Position numbers and translations under genes: made by a program. This document shows positions 8,910 to 17,654 of a DNA stretch of 64,000 bases, one piece after another. Position 1 is the first letter of the stretch. The number at the start of each line of letters is the position of its first letter. Under the pieces are notes generated by a model that ran no database searches, had not been told where the DNA came from, and was given only the letters and a program-made list of their open reading frames with translations. Source of the stretch: Thalassotalea_H sp040779345. Its GTDB lineage: Bacteria > Pseudomonadota > Gammaproteobacteria > Enterobacterales > Alteromonadaceae. The stretch spans positions 310,001-374,000 of the forward strand of contig JBFONU010000002.1 of the NCBI GenBank assembly GCA_040779345.1. The letters are read 5' to 3'.

Positions 8910-9794
8910 ATGACTACAAAAAAATATGAAACATATTATGTACCCGCTCAAAGCCATTGGCCGATTGTGGGTGCCGTTGCACTATTTTTAATCGCCGTTG
9001 GTGCGGCTAATTATGTAACAGATATTAAAAATTCAACCTCAGGCTTTGGCGGATATGTATTAATTGCCGGTATAGCCATGGTGATATACATGCTGTTTGG
9101 TTGGTTCAATAATGTGATTAATGAATCAATGTCTGGTAAATATAGCCATCAAATGGATAACTCATTTAAACAAGGGATGAGTTGGTTCATCTTTTCAGAA
9201 GTGATGTTTTTTGCGGCTTTTTTCGGGGCATTATTTTATGCAAGAACGTTGTCAGTACCTTGGTTAGGTGGCGCCGACAATAATGCTATGACTGCTGCGG
9301 TGTTGTGGCCTGAGTTTACTGCCGAATGGCCGTTATTGAAAACGCCAGATGGTACAACAACTTCTGGTATGGGCTGGTATGGTTTACCACTTATCAATAC
9401 TATTTTATTACTGACATCTTCAATCACTTGTCATTTTGCCCATGTGGCATTAGAGCAAGAAAAGCGTCCGCAATTAAAGTTTTGGTTAGGACTCACGTGT
9501 TTATTAGGCTTAGTATTTTTATATTGCCAAGGCTTAGAATACGCCCATGGTTATGCTGAGGAAATGCAACTGTATTTAACTAGTGGTATTTATGGTAATA
9601 CCTTTTACATGTTAACAGGCTTTCACGGCATGCATGTAACGTTAGGTACTATCATGCTTATCGTCATGTTAATACGTGTATTTAAAGGGCATTTTACCCC
9701 TAAAAATCACTTTGCCTTTCAAGCGGCAAGTTGGTATTGGCATTTTGTTGATGTGGTTTGGGTATTACTATTTGTATTTGTATACATACTGTAA
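8910..9794 (+). CDS. coxC: Cytochrome c oxidase subunit III
   Basis: The 294-residue protein has seven predicted helices and subunit III signatures: the SHWPIVGAVALF start, WFIFSEVMFFAAFFGA, and the C-terminal GFHGMHVTLGTIML and WYWHFVDVVWVLLFVFVYIL. The Glu of SEVMFF corresponds to the conserved membrane glutamate of the family. It stabilises subunit I and proton uptake. GGGGAA precedes the start. The gene ends the first transcription block, before two hairpins. Confidence 0.96.
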   Translation: MTTKKYETYYVPAQSHWPIVGAVALFLIAVGAANYVTDIKNSTSGFGGYVLIAGIAMVIYMLFGWFNNVINESMSGKYSHQMDNSFKQGMSWFIFSEVMFFAAFFGALFYARTLSVPWLGGADNNAMTAAVLWPEFTAEWPLLKTPDGTTTSGMGWYGLPLINTILLLTSSITCHFAHVALEQEKRPQLKFWLGLTCLLGLVFLYCQGLEYAHGYAEEMQLYLTSGIYGNTFYMLTGFHGMHVTLGTIMLIVMLIRVFKGHFTPKNHFAFQAASWYWHFVDVVWVLLFVFVYIL

Positions 9795-9832
9795 TTTTCA
9801 TTTTCTTTGTGAGTTAACATAATAGCTGCATC

Positions 9833-9869
9833 AGAAGTGCTCATTTAAACTTATACACTGAGCGCTTCT
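9833..9869 (+). terminator. Hairpin after coxC, possible terminator
   Basis: An 11-base stem with one G-U pair (9833-9843 with 9859-9869) is followed by a T-rich but interrupted stretch. Confidence 0.5.
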
Positions 9870-9909
9870 TCATTATTCTTGTGATAACTCACTTTGACGA
9901 TATAAAAAT

Positions 9910-9938
9910 AAATAAGGCGCTAGTTAAGCGCCTTATTT
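9910..9938. terminator. Bidirectional terminator between coxC and the DUF2909 gene
   Basis: A perfect 11-base inverted repeat (9910-9920 with 9928-9938) has a 7-base loop, with T runs in both directions. It serves the two convergent genes. Confidence 0.85.
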
Positions 9939-9953
9939 TTCAGAAAGAATTTG

Positions 9954-10163
9954 TTAAAAAGGTCTTGGATTCGGAGTAATAACTCCAGTTAATATGCCAA
10001 GTAGTAGAAGAATAACGATAACCACAGATGTCATAACACGACGGCCAATATATTTAGACATACTGGGTTGGTTCGGGTCATTTTTATTCATGAGTAATAA
10101 TGCTCTGAATAAGTTGTAAATCATAAAAGCTAATAAGCCGACTATGATAATTTTTATAATCAC
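9954..10163 (-). CDS. DUF2909 family small membrane protein
   Basis: The 69-residue protein has two transmembrane helices (about 3-22 and 45-63), with a short basic loop between them (MNKNDPNQPSMSKYIGRRV). It resembles DUF2909 (twin-transmembrane) proteins, which occur beside oxidase assembly genes such as surf1. It is convergent with coxC and divergent from surf1. The function is unknown. Its fixed place between coxC and surf1 suggests a link with oxidase assembly (inference). Confidence 0.8.
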   Translation of the reverse strand: MIIKIIIVGLLAFMIYNLFRALLLMNKNDPNQPSMSKYIGRRVMTSVVIVILLLLGILTGVITPNPRPF

Positions 10164-10224
10164 AAAACCCTCTCTTTTTATTATGTTAGGTTATACAGGT
10201 TGTTCTTAATTTTTACGGTAATTT

Positions 10225-10971
10225 ATGAAGTTTGCTGATTTTAGAGAATATATCAATCAATTAAACTGGCTCGTTGTTATCTTCACTTTGCTTGTCTTTT
10301 GTGGATTAATCAAGCTTGGATTATGGCAATCTGCTAGAGCTGTTGAAAAAGAGCAACGTTTGTCTTTGATTAATCAATATCAAAATCAAGATGCTTTAAA
10401 GCTTGCAGAGGTATTAACGTTGCAGGCAGCCAACGAGAATATTAATGACATCCCGGTGCTGGTTAAAGGGAACTTTGAAGGTGATAAAGTATTTCTGCTC
10501 GATAATCAAACTCATAATGGCCGTTTAGGGTATCGGGTCATCCAAGTATTGAAATTACCAAAAAACTCGTTACTAGTGAATTTAGGCTGGGTTGAAGGGT
10601 ATATTGATCGTAGTAAGTTACCTAACATTGCTGGAGTTTCAGGGCTGCATGAAATTAAAGGCCATATTAGGCTTATAGAAAAAGGCATTGTTTTAGCAGA
10701 CGCTAAGTTTGTTCAACCACAGTGGCCTTTAAGGGTGCAAACCATAGAAATTGACAAATTTTCGACATTAATTGGTCAAAAGTTATTGCCCTTTGTCTTG
10801 TACTTAGATACAAAAGAAAGTCTAGGTTTTGAGAAAAATTGGCGTCCGATTGTGATGCCACCAGAAAAGCATCGTGCATATGCGTTTCAATGGTTTTCAC
10901 TAGCAACTGCTTGGGTGATATTAATGATCACAGCTAGTGTCTGGTTTTTTAAAAATAGAAATGAAAAATAA
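10225..10971 (+). CDS. SURF1 family oxidase assembly protein
   Basis: The 248-residue protein has two transmembrane helices, at the N-terminus (about 16-36) and the C-terminus (about 222-243), around a periplasmic domain. Family marks are LGLWQ.AR..EK near the N-terminus, LLVNLGWV in the middle and HRAYAFQWFSLA before the last helix. SURF1 proteins help insert haem a into subunit I. It starts the second half of the cox locus, followed 17 bases later by the SCO-like gene. Confidence 0.92.
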   Translation: MKFADFREYINQLNWLVVIFTLLVFCGLIKLGLWQSARAVEKEQRLSLINQYQNQDALKLAEVLTLQAANENINDIPVLVKGNFEGDKVFLLDNQTHNGRLGYRVIQVLKLPKNSLLVNLGWVEGYIDRSKLPNIAGVSGLHEIKGHIRLIEKGIVLADAKFVQPQWPLRVQTIEIDKFSTLIGQKLLPFVLYLDTKESLGFEKNWRPIVMPPEKHRAYAFQWFSLATAWVILMITASVWFFKNRNEK

Positions 10972-10988
10972 TAATAAAAAGGTTAATT

Positions 10989-11549
10989 ATGTCTTTACCC
11001 CAAATCAATAAGTCTCGCCGAACCTTACTCATTACTCTCGGGGTCTTTATTCTTCCTGTTGTGCTCGCAAAATTAGCTTTAGAGCAGCAATGGTTTGATT
11101 ATGGAGTGACAAATCATGGACAACTCTTGGAACAAGAAATCACCCTGACAGATTTAGGCATTGAACAAGCATCACTTAATGAACAATGGTTATTGCTTTA
11201 TCGACTACCAAAAACTTGCGATGAACTTTGTCAAAAGACCTTGTTATCAGTGAATAATACTTATACTTTGCTAGGTAAAGAGCTGCCACGAGTCACTCCT
11301 GTTGCCTTACTAGAGCAACCATTAACTAAAGTTCAACAAAATAGTTTACGTCATCATAAGTGGCAAAAATTCACATTACCCTCACAAGCCAATAAACACA
11401 TAGCTGCCAATCAAGTATTAATTGTGGATCCATTAGGTAATGTGGTGATGTCTTACCAAGCACCTATAGCAGAACAAGATTTAGTCTCGTTTGATAAAGC
11501 GATTCTTGCCGACATGAAAAAATTATTGAAGTATTCAAGGATTGGCTAA
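10989..11549 (+). CDS. Membrane-anchored SCO-like thioredoxin-fold protein of the cox locus
   Basis: The 186-residue protein has an N-terminal membrane anchor (about 11-28) and a periplasmic domain. I see YRLPKTCDELCQKTL, a CxxxC pair (Cys77, Cys81) in the same setting as FGYTSCPDVCPTTL of the true SCO protein encoded at 13510. It also has a strand like SCO near the end (QVLIVDPLGNVVMSY), preceded by His137. The spacing from the second Cys to the His is 56 residues, against 85 in the SCO protein here, so it is a shortened relative. Copper or thiol chemistry in CuA assembly is an inference. Such proteins are usually labelled hypothetical in alteromonad cox operons. Confidence 0.7.
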   Translation: MSLPQINKSRRTLLITLGVFILPVVLAKLALEQQWFDYGVTNHGQLLEQEITLTDLGIEQASLNEQWLLLYRLPKTCDELCQKTLLSVNNTYTLLGKELPRVTPVALLEQPLTKVQQNSLRHHKWQKFTLPSQANKHIAANQVLIVDPLGNVVMSYQAPIAEQDLVSFDKAILADMKKLLKYSRIG

Positions 11550-11550
11550 T

Positions 11551-12558
11551 ATGGAAAATAAAAACACTAAAACCATCAGAAAATTAGTATTAGTTAGTAT
11601 TTTACTTGCCATTGTAGTGGTGACCTTAGGCGCTTATACCCGCTTAACACATGCTGGCTTAGGCTGTCCTGACTGGCCAGGTTGTTACGGTTTTTTTGAT
11701 GTTCCTGAGTCTTCAGAACAAATCTCTCAAGCCGAACAAGCTTTTCCTGAAAGACCTGTTGAACCAGAAAAAGCGTGGAATGAAATGATCCATCGCTATT
11801 TTGCCGGCATGTTAGGATTATTCATTTTAGCTATTGCAGTGTTGTCGATAAAAAATAGAAGGCAAGGTACACCGTTATTTTTACCGTTATTGATCTTGTG
11901 TGTCGTCATTTTTCAGGCGGCACTAGGTATGTGGACTGTTACCATGATGCTAATGCCCGTTGTGGTTATGGGGCATTTGCTTGGTGGCTTTACTACCCTG
12001 TGTTTATTGTTTTTACTGTATTTGAGGTTAAACCCGTATCGTGTGCCAGGGGGAGACGTCTCGGTGCGGCGATATGCTCGTTTTGGCCTGTTAGGTATTG
12101 TTATCTTAACAGCACAAATTGCATTAGGCGGTTGGACATCTTCAAATTACGCGGCATTAGTGTGTGTTGAATTGCCTATTTGTCAGGCAGGTTGGCAAGA
12201 TGAGTTAACATTCGAAAAATCATTTCACCCAATTCCGCCTGAAAAAGACAGTTACGAGTTTGGCCATTTACACCATGCTGAGCGGGTCACTATTCACGTA
12301 ATGCATCGTATTGGTGCTATGGTTACGACGATTTATTTACTGTGGCTAGCTTTTATTATCTTTATGAAAGCACACACCCGATTCTTTAAAAATACAGCTG
12401 TTGGATTAGTGGCGGTATTGTTTACCCAAATAGCGCTAGGGGTGAGTAATATTTGGTTTTCATTGCCTTTGTCTGTAGCCGTCAGCCATAACATTGTTGC
12501 GGCATTTTTAATGTTGATGCTGATTTTATTAACGTATAGTTTGAAGCGAAAAGCCTAA
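11551..12558 (+). CDS. ctaA: Heme A synthase (COX15/CtaA)
   Basis: The 335-residue, eight-helix inner-membrane enzyme oxidises haem O to haem A. Visible marks are GAYTRLTHAGLGCPDWPGCYG near the N-terminus with a Cys pair, the mid-protein HRYFAG, a second Cys pair (CVELPIC), HVMHRIGA, and a final HN in SHNIVAAFLML. These His and Cys positions are the haem ligands and loop cysteines of the family. I chose ATG 11551, with AAGG upstream, over the TTG at 11542 that overlaps the preceding gene. It is followed 15 bases later by ctaB. Confidence 0.94.
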   Translation: MENKNTKTIRKLVLVSILLAIVVVTLGAYTRLTHAGLGCPDWPGCYGFFDVPESSEQISQAEQAFPERPVEPEKAWNEMIHRYFAGMLGLFILAIAVLSIKNRRQGTPLFLPLLILCVVIFQAALGMWTVTMMLMPVVVMGHLLGGFTTLCLLFLLYLRLNPYRVPGGDVSVRRYARFGLLGIVILTAQIALGGWTSSNYAALVCVELPICQAGWQDELTFEKSFHPIPPEKDSYEFGHLHHAERVTIHVMHRIGAMVTTIYLLWLAFIIFMKAHTRFFKNTAVGLVAVLFTQIALGVSNIWFSLPLSVAVSHNIVAAFLMLMLILLTYSLKRKA

Positions 12559-12573
12559 ACCAAGGAGATAAGA

Positions 12574-13491
12574 ATGACGAGTAATGTTTCTTCAGTTGAG
12601 GCTGATATGAGTAAAGAAATATCTGCCACATGGCGTGACTATTATGAAATAACTAAGCCGCGCGTAGTTGCCTTGTTGGTGTTAACGGCTCTGGTCGGGA
12701 TGTGCTTATCAGTACCAGGGGCGATTCCATGGCAGGTCTTAATTCCTTCCATGATCGGTATTGGCTTTTTATCTTCTGCAGCAGCGGCTATTAACCATAT
12801 TGTTGATGAACGCATTGATAGCATTATGGGCCGAACGTTTAATCGACCTGTGGCAACCGGACGATTAGATCCTAAAAATGCCGCATTATTTGCAATGTTA
12901 TTAGCGGTTTCAGGCTTTGCTATTTTATATAGTTTTGTGAACCCATTAACGGCTTGGCTAACTTTTTCTGGGTTGGTTGGTTATAGTTTTATCTATACTA
13001 TGTATTTAAAGCGGGCAACACCACAGAATATTACTATTGGTGGCTTAGCTGGCGCGATACCTCCTTTGTTAGGCTGGACCTCAATGACAGGAGAAATTCA
13101 TCCACATGCTTTGTTACTCGTCTTGTTGATTTTTACTTGGACTCCCCCTCACTTTTGGGCATTAGCCATTCACCGTAAAGATGATTATGCCAAGGTCAAT
13201 ATCCCCATGTTACCGGTTACCCACGGGGTGAGCTTTACTAAAACTCAAATATTGTTGTATACCATTTTATTATTTGTCGTTGGCCTTTTGCCTTATTTGG
13301 TTGGTATGAGTAATTGGTTGTATCTAGTGGGTGCGGTGGTATTAAACCTTGCCTTTTTTGTTTACGCATGGAAACTAAAATTTAATGCCGAAGAAAGTAC
13401 GGCAATGGATACCTTTAAGTTTTCAATACTTCACCTTATGTTGCTATTTATTATTTTGTTAGTTGACCATTATGTGTTGCCCGTTAGTTAA
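12574..13491 (+). CDS. cyoE: Protoheme IX farnesyltransferase (heme O synthase)
   Basis: The 305-residue polytopic UbiA-family prenyltransferase adds a farnesyl group to haem B to make haem O, the substrate of CtaA. The first Asp-rich motif reads NHIVDERIDSIMGRTFNRP at about residues 70-90, and the second region reads HFWALAIHRKDDYAKVNIPMLP. AAGGAG precedes the start. The name ctaB is equally used for the copy in cox operons. The order ctaA-ctaB-sco is normal for Alteromonadales and Shewanella-like genomes. Confidence 0.95.
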   Translation: MTSNVSSVEADMSKEISATWRDYYEITKPRVVALLVLTALVGMCLSVPGAIPWQVLIPSMIGIGFLSSAAAAINHIVDERIDSIMGRTFNRPVATGRLDPKNAALFAMLLAVSGFAILYSFVNPLTAWLTFSGLVGYSFIYTMYLKRATPQNITIGGLAGAIPPLLGWTSMTGEIHPHALLLVLLIFTWTPPHFWALAIHRKDDYAKVNIPMLPVTHGVSFTKTQILLYTILLFVVGLLPYLVGMSNWLYLVGAVVLNLAFFVYAWKLKFNAEESTAMDTFKFSILHLMLLFIILLVDHYVLPVS

Positions 13492-13509
13492 ACAATAGGA
13501 ATATCTTTT

Positions 13510-14139
13510 GTGAATAAATTACTTGTTGTCATTGTTGCGATTACTTCTATCGCAACAGGGGTCTTAATCTATCAAAAGTCTTTTAACTTAGCTCAACCTG
13601 AGCATTCGCTGTATTATCAAACACCTCGAGATGTGAAGCCGTTTTCTATGCTTGAACATACAGGCAAAGCATTTACTGATCAGCAGTTATTAGGAAAATG
13701 GTCTTGGGTATTTTTTGGTTACACGTCTTGTCCTGATGTCTGTCCAACAACGCTTCAAGAACTCAATTTTATTTATGATGATTTAAAAGCGATTAATAAA
13801 GATGCTCAAGTGCTCCTTGTTTCAGTTGATCCACAGCGTGATACAGTTGATAAGCTTTCACAATACATCGCTTATTTTAACCCTGAATTCAAAGCATTAA
13901 CCGCTGATCATTCTGTGCTTTTTCCTTTTGCTCGTAATTTAGGTTTAATGTACGCGATAAGTGCTGAAAAGCGGGATGATAACTATTTAGTTGATCATAG
14001 TGCATCAATCGTGTTGATAAATCCTCAAGGGAAAATTTCAGCGATTTTTAAACCAGAACACACCTTAGGAGAACTACCTATTATATCTGGTGAGCATTTA
14101 GTCAGTGACTTTGCGAAAATAGTTAACTTAGCGGATTAG
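13510..14139 (+). CDS. SCO1/SenC family copper chaperone
   Basis: The 209-residue protein has an N-terminal membrane anchor (about 5-20) and a thioredoxin fold. Copper ligands are Cys74 and Cys78 (TSCPDVCPTTL) and His163 (VDHSASIVL). VSVDPQRDT is also typical. It loads copper on CuA of subunit II. The start is GTG with AGGAAT upstream. It is the last gene of the cox locus, before a strong terminator. Confidence 0.95.
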   Translation: MNKLLVVIVAITSIATGVLIYQKSFNLAQPEHSLYYQTPRDVKPFSMLEHTGKAFTDQQLLGKWSWVFFGYTSCPDVCPTTLQELNFIYDDLKAINKDAQVLLVSVDPQRDTVDKLSQYIAYFNPEFKALTADHSVLFPFARNLGLMYAISAEKRDDNYLVDHSASIVLINPQGKISAIFKPEHTLGELPIISGEHLVSDFAKIVNLAD

Positions 14140-14155
14140 TCTTATTCTTTATCGT

Positions 14156-14188
14156 AAAATGGGAGCCACATCGATATGCTCCCATTTT
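14156..14188. terminator. Bidirectional terminator after the sco gene
   Basis: A perfect 11-base inverted repeat (14156-14166 with 14178-14188) ends in ATTTT on both strands. It lies between the convergent sco and deacetylase genes. Confidence 0.85.
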
Positions 14189-14206
14189 CCAAAGTGAAAA
14201 CTCTAA

Positions 14207-15262
14207 TTATAAAGGATACCACTGCCTACCTTCTTTCAGAATAAACCATGGCTTTGAATACCAATAATAACGTCCAGGTTGACTAATGCTTGGGGCCGTA
14301 CAGTTAGCTCTTACGCGTCCGATAGGAAGAGGGTCGCTAAAGTTAATTAAAAAACTGTTATTGGCTTGCCACTCAATCTTTTGTCGTCCGATACCTGAGA
14401 CATAACAATTAAGTTGTGATTGTCTAAAGTCATCAACGATAACATCAAAAGTGACAGATTTTACCGTGTTTACCTCGAAAATAGTGTCGGCATTATGAGC
14501 GGTTGGACTCATGGTAAAGGGCAATGAATTTAATTTATCACGTAAACTGGTGAGTTGGTCATAGGGCTTAGATGCGGGAAACCGAGGAACTGTCGTTAAA
14601 TCAGACGCTAACCCTACTGCACCACTTTGCTGAGAAAAAGCAATAAAGTCGTTTTGTTTGATCCATTGCTGAATAGCGGGAGTATATTCACCATAAGGGT
14701 AGGCAAAGTAACGCCAGCTTTGTCCTGTTTTCTCTTCGATAATTTTTTCAGCATTATTTAACAAGAGTGTTTGTTTATCTAACCATTGCTGCTCACTTAA
14801 GCCCTCAGGTATTCTTGCTAAAGAGTCATGGTTAAAGCCATGATTAGCTATGATCACGCCTTCATCTGCCATGGATTTGAGTTGTTGCCATGACAAATAA
14901 TTATCCGGGCCTTTATTGACAATTCCAGGATTAATAAAAATGGTAAAAGGGTAATTAAATTTATCCAGAATTGGTTTGCCATGGGTGAGAATATCGACAT
15001 AAGCATCATCAAAGGTGATAGCAACTGTTTTGTCAGGAATTGGTTGCAATTTGACAATACTATTCATGAGTTCAGATAAAGGCACAACGCGAAAATTATT
15101 ATCGGCTAAAAATTGCATATGTGCTTCGAACTGAAGCGGTGAGATACTTGTGCTGGCAGGCGTCTCGTCACTGACATGATGATATTGTAAAATAACTGCT
15201 GCAAAGCAATTAGCAGTTGAACTTATTAACAAAATTAAAAGACATATAGAAGTTTTTATCAC
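14207..15262 (-). CDS. Secreted polysaccharide deacetylase family protein (NodB domain)
   Basis: The 351-residue protein has a signal peptide and a carbohydrate-esterase-4 domain. Motif 1 is TFDDAY with the catalytic and metal Asp, and motif 2 is NHGFNHDSL with the metal His pair (about residue 140). FAYPYGEY and the SGAVG stretch are later family marks. A C-terminal beta-rich part (about 260-351) ends in WYWYSKPWFI-like aromatic text. These enzymes remove acetyl groups from surface glycans, as in the PgaB group. The start is GTG with AAGGT upstream. It stands alone, without pga-type neighbours, so the substrate is open. Confidence 0.85.
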   Translation of the reverse strand: MIKTSICLLILLISSTANCFAAVILQYHHVSDETPASTSISPLQFEAHMQFLADNNFRVVPLSELMNSIVKLQPIPDKTVAITFDDAYVDILTHGKPILDKFNYPFTIFINPGIVNKGPDNYLSWQQLKSMADEGVIIANHGFNHDSLARIPEGLSEQQWLDKQTLLLNNAEKIIEEKTGQSWRYFAYPYGEYTPAIQQWIKQNDFIAFSQQSGAVGLASDLTTVPRFPASKPYDQLTSLRDKLNSLPFTMSPTAHNADTIFEVNTVKSVTFDVIVDDFRQSQLNCYVSGIGRQKIEWQANNSFLINFSDPLPIGRVRANCTAPSISQPGRYYWYSKPWFILKEGRQWYPL

Positions 15263-15355
15263 AAAATTACCTTGTTTTCCGTAGTAAGATATTAACTGTG
15301 TAAACCATAGCGCTAAATCAGCAATTTATATAGTCTAATTATCATCAAAAACATA

Positions 15356-16714
15356 ATGAGAGGCAGCTTATTGTTCTTTTCAAATAGAGAGAGTCATCAA
15401 CAATTATTTGTTTTAGCTGTGCCTATGATTTTATCCAATATTACTGTGCCATTATTAGGCTTAGTTGATACTGCTGTCATTGGCCATTTAGAGCATGCTT
15501 ATTATTTAGGGGGGAGTACAGTTGGCGCGATGATCATAACGGTTATCAGCTGGTTATGTGGTTTTTTACGTATGACAACAACTGGCCTTGCTGCACAAGC
15601 CTTTGGTCAACAAAACAATCAGCAGAATTTTATCGTTTTATTGCGTGGTTTGTTTGTGGCTTTATGTATTGGTGTTGGCGTGATTTTAGTTCAGTCACCC
15701 TATATATCTGCTGCGCTTTATATGTCAGGCGGCTCAGAGGAAGTGTTATTTTATGCACGCCAGTATAGTGAAATAAGAGTGTGGGGAATTCCCGCAGCCT
15801 TAGCAAATTTGGTTCTATTAGGGTGGTTATTGGGTAATCATAAAGCAAAAGCTGTGATGTGGATCATCATCGTCACAAATATTATCAATTTACTCTTAGA
15901 TGTTTTCTTTGTTTTGTCTTTAAATTGGCAAGTCGCTGGTATTGCCTATGCCACTGTTTTAGCAGAATATTCGGGGGTATTAATCTCTTCATGGTTCATT
16001 GCTAGGCATTTTAAACAACATATTGTGCAATCAATCATTGGGTTAAAAACTGAACTGATCCATAAAACAGCTTTACTGCGTTATTTTAAATTAAACCGTG
16101 ATATTTTAATTCGCACGCTATGTTTACAAAGTTGTTTTGTTTTTATTACTTTCCAAGGTGCTCGCTTAGGTGACAATGTGGTTGCTGCTAACGCTATCTT
16201 AATGAATTTTCTTTTATTTATTTCATTTGGTTTAGACGGTATAGCCAATGCTGCTGAAGTTATGGTTGGCAAGGCAAAAGGTGAGCAGAGTCACAAAAGG
16301 CTAAAAGAAGTTTTTAAAGTGAGTGTGTTTTGGACGCTAGTTTTTGCGGCACTTTACAGCGCGTTATTTATTATTGCCGGTGAATTTTTTGTTGGGTTAA
16401 TTTCTGATATTGAACCGGTTGTTCAGTATAGTTATCAATATTTACCTTGGATAATGGCTTTACCTTTGCTGGCTTGCTGGAGTTACTTATTTGACGGCAT
16501 ATATATTGGTTTAACGCAGGGAAAGGCGATGAGAAACAGTATGGTTATCGCTACTTTTGGTTGTTTCTTTCCTATGTGGTGGTTACTACAGCATTATGAA
16601 AATCATGGGCTATGGTTGGCGTTTTCATTTTTTATGATGGCGAGAGGAGTGACTTTAGCTTGGCATTTTTATCGCCACATTTGGTGTGATGAATTCATGG
16701 TGATTAATAAGTGA
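15356..16714 (+). CDS. DinF-like MATE family transporter
   Basis: The 452-residue protein has twelve hydrophobic segments and DinF-type marks: VPMILSNITVPLLGLVDTAVIGHL near the N-terminus, GLAAQAFGQQN, and LDGIANAAEVMVGKAKG in the second half. DinF is next to lexA in E. coli. Here it lies 11 kb away with no SOS box upstream, so SOS control is unsupported. It is an inner-membrane exporter of unknown substrate, monocistronic and divergent from the deacetylase gene. Confidence 0.88.
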   Translation: MRGSLLFFSNRESHQQLFVLAVPMILSNITVPLLGLVDTAVIGHLEHAYYLGGSTVGAMIITVISWLCGFLRMTTTGLAAQAFGQQNNQQNFIVLLRGLFVALCIGVGVILVQSPYISAALYMSGGSEEVLFYARQYSEIRVWGIPAALANLVLLGWLLGNHKAKAVMWIIIVTNIINLLLDVFFVLSLNWQVAGIAYATVLAEYSGVLISSWFIARHFKQHIVQSIIGLKTELIHKTALLRYFKLNRDILIRTLCLQSCFVFITFQGARLGDNVVAANAILMNFLLFISFGLDGIANAAEVMVGKAKGEQSHKRLKEVFKVSVFWTLVFAALYSALFIIAGEFFVGLISDIEPVVQYSYQYLPWIMALPLLACWSYLFDGIYIGLTQGKAMRNSMVIATFGCFFPMWWLLQHYENHGLWLAFSFFMMARGVTLAWHFYRHIWCDEFMVINK

Positions 16715-16787
16715 TGTTTGATACTACCCCATTAGCCAATAAAGTAATTTCATTGGCTAATGGAGGAAATATTAATTTCGTTTACAC

Positions 16788-17366
16788 TTAATAATATGAA
16801 TGATCACCACGCTCATGCTCAGTCATATCTTTAACGCCTTTTATTTCATCGCCCATCATTTCAATTAACTGTTTTTCAATGCCATCTTTAACGGTTACGT
16901 CAATTTGAGCACAGCCATTACAGCCCCCACCAAATTGTAAAACAGCATAACCATCTTCGGTTATTTCCATCAAGGTACATTCACCTCCATGGCCTGCTAA
17001 TTGAGGATTAACTTCCGCTTTTAAAAAATAGTCAACACGTTCAAATAATGGTGCATCGTCACCGACTTTACGCAACTTTGCGTTGGGAGCTTTTAACGTT
17101 AGCTGAGAGCCCATTTGGTCGGTAGTGAAATCAATTTCAGCTTCTTCTAAAAATGATTTACTGTCTGCATCAACGTAAGCAGAGAAATGTTCGAAAGGTA
17201 TTTCGATATCTTCAGGTTCAACAGCATCTGCCGGACAATATGAAACACCGCACTCGGCACTTGCTGTTCCAGGGTTTACGACAAATACACGAATGCTAGT
17301 GCCTTCCGCTTGCTGTGATAGCAGCTTTTGAAAATGCTCTTGGGCTGTTTCTGAAATTGTGATCAT
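16788..17366 (-). CDS. nfuA: Fe/S biogenesis protein NfuA
   Basis: The 192-residue protein has an N-terminal A-type-like domain (about 1-95) that has lost the A-type cluster cysteines, and a C-terminal Nfu domain with Cys149 and Cys152 (GGCNGCAQ). These are the same positions as in E. coli NfuA. A homodimer holds one [4Fe-4S] cluster and passes it to client enzymes, especially under oxidative stress. It belongs to the nfuA / gntX / bioH neighbourhood, here split by the M14 peptidase gene. A hairpin lies upstream at 17411-17441. Confidence 0.96.
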   Translation of the reverse strand: MITISETAQEHFQKLLSQQAEGTSIRVFVVNPGTASAECGVSYCPADAVEPEDIEIPFEHFSAYVDADSKSFLEEAEIDFTTDQMGSQLTLKAPNAKLRKVGDDAPLFERVDYFLKAEVNPQLAGHGGECTLMEITEDGYAVLQFGGGCNGCAQIDVTVKDGIEKQLIEMMGDEIKGVKDMTEHERGDHSYY

Positions 17367-17410
17367 AATGCTACTTCTCTAAACTTCTCAAAAATATTGA
17401 TAAGGGTAAT

Positions 17411-17441
17411 GTGATACTTGACTAAATTAGTCGGGTATCAC
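17411..17441. repeat. Hairpin in the nfuA / M14 peptidase intergenic region
   Basis: The outer stem GTGATAC (17411-17417) pairs with GTATCAC (17435-17441). Two T-G positions follow, then an inner GACTAA (17420-17425) pairs with TTAGTC (17427-17432). No T run follows. It could be an operator or an nfuA leader structure. Confidence 0.5.
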
Positions 17442-17654
17442 TATTTTACGCTGCAAAGCTAAATTTCGCTAGTGATCATTTATTGACGAGGTGATTTTTA
17501 TAGTCAAATGCTGCTTTAAAGAGAATAGAGATAGAAAAGAGATGAAATGACAAGAATATAAGTGCGAAATACTAGATGGTTAACAAAGAGTTTGTTATTT
17601 TGTGGCTATCAAATGTCATCTGATTAAGACAGTCATTAGTTAGGAACCCTTATA

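Noticed and set aside
12642..12824. Minus-strand open frame inside cyoE
   Set aside because: It is wholly inside a well-supported gene, with no known protein features. Similar antisense frames in coxA, coxB, the RND gene and the dehydrogenase gene were rejected for the same reason.
15263..15355. SOS control of the DinF-like transporter
   Set aside because: No CTGT-N8-ACAG is present upstream, and the gene is 11 kb from lexA.
16730..16762. Inverted repeat between the DinF-like gene and nfuA as a terminator
   Set aside because: The stem is good, but neither strand has a T run after it, so termination is not supported.
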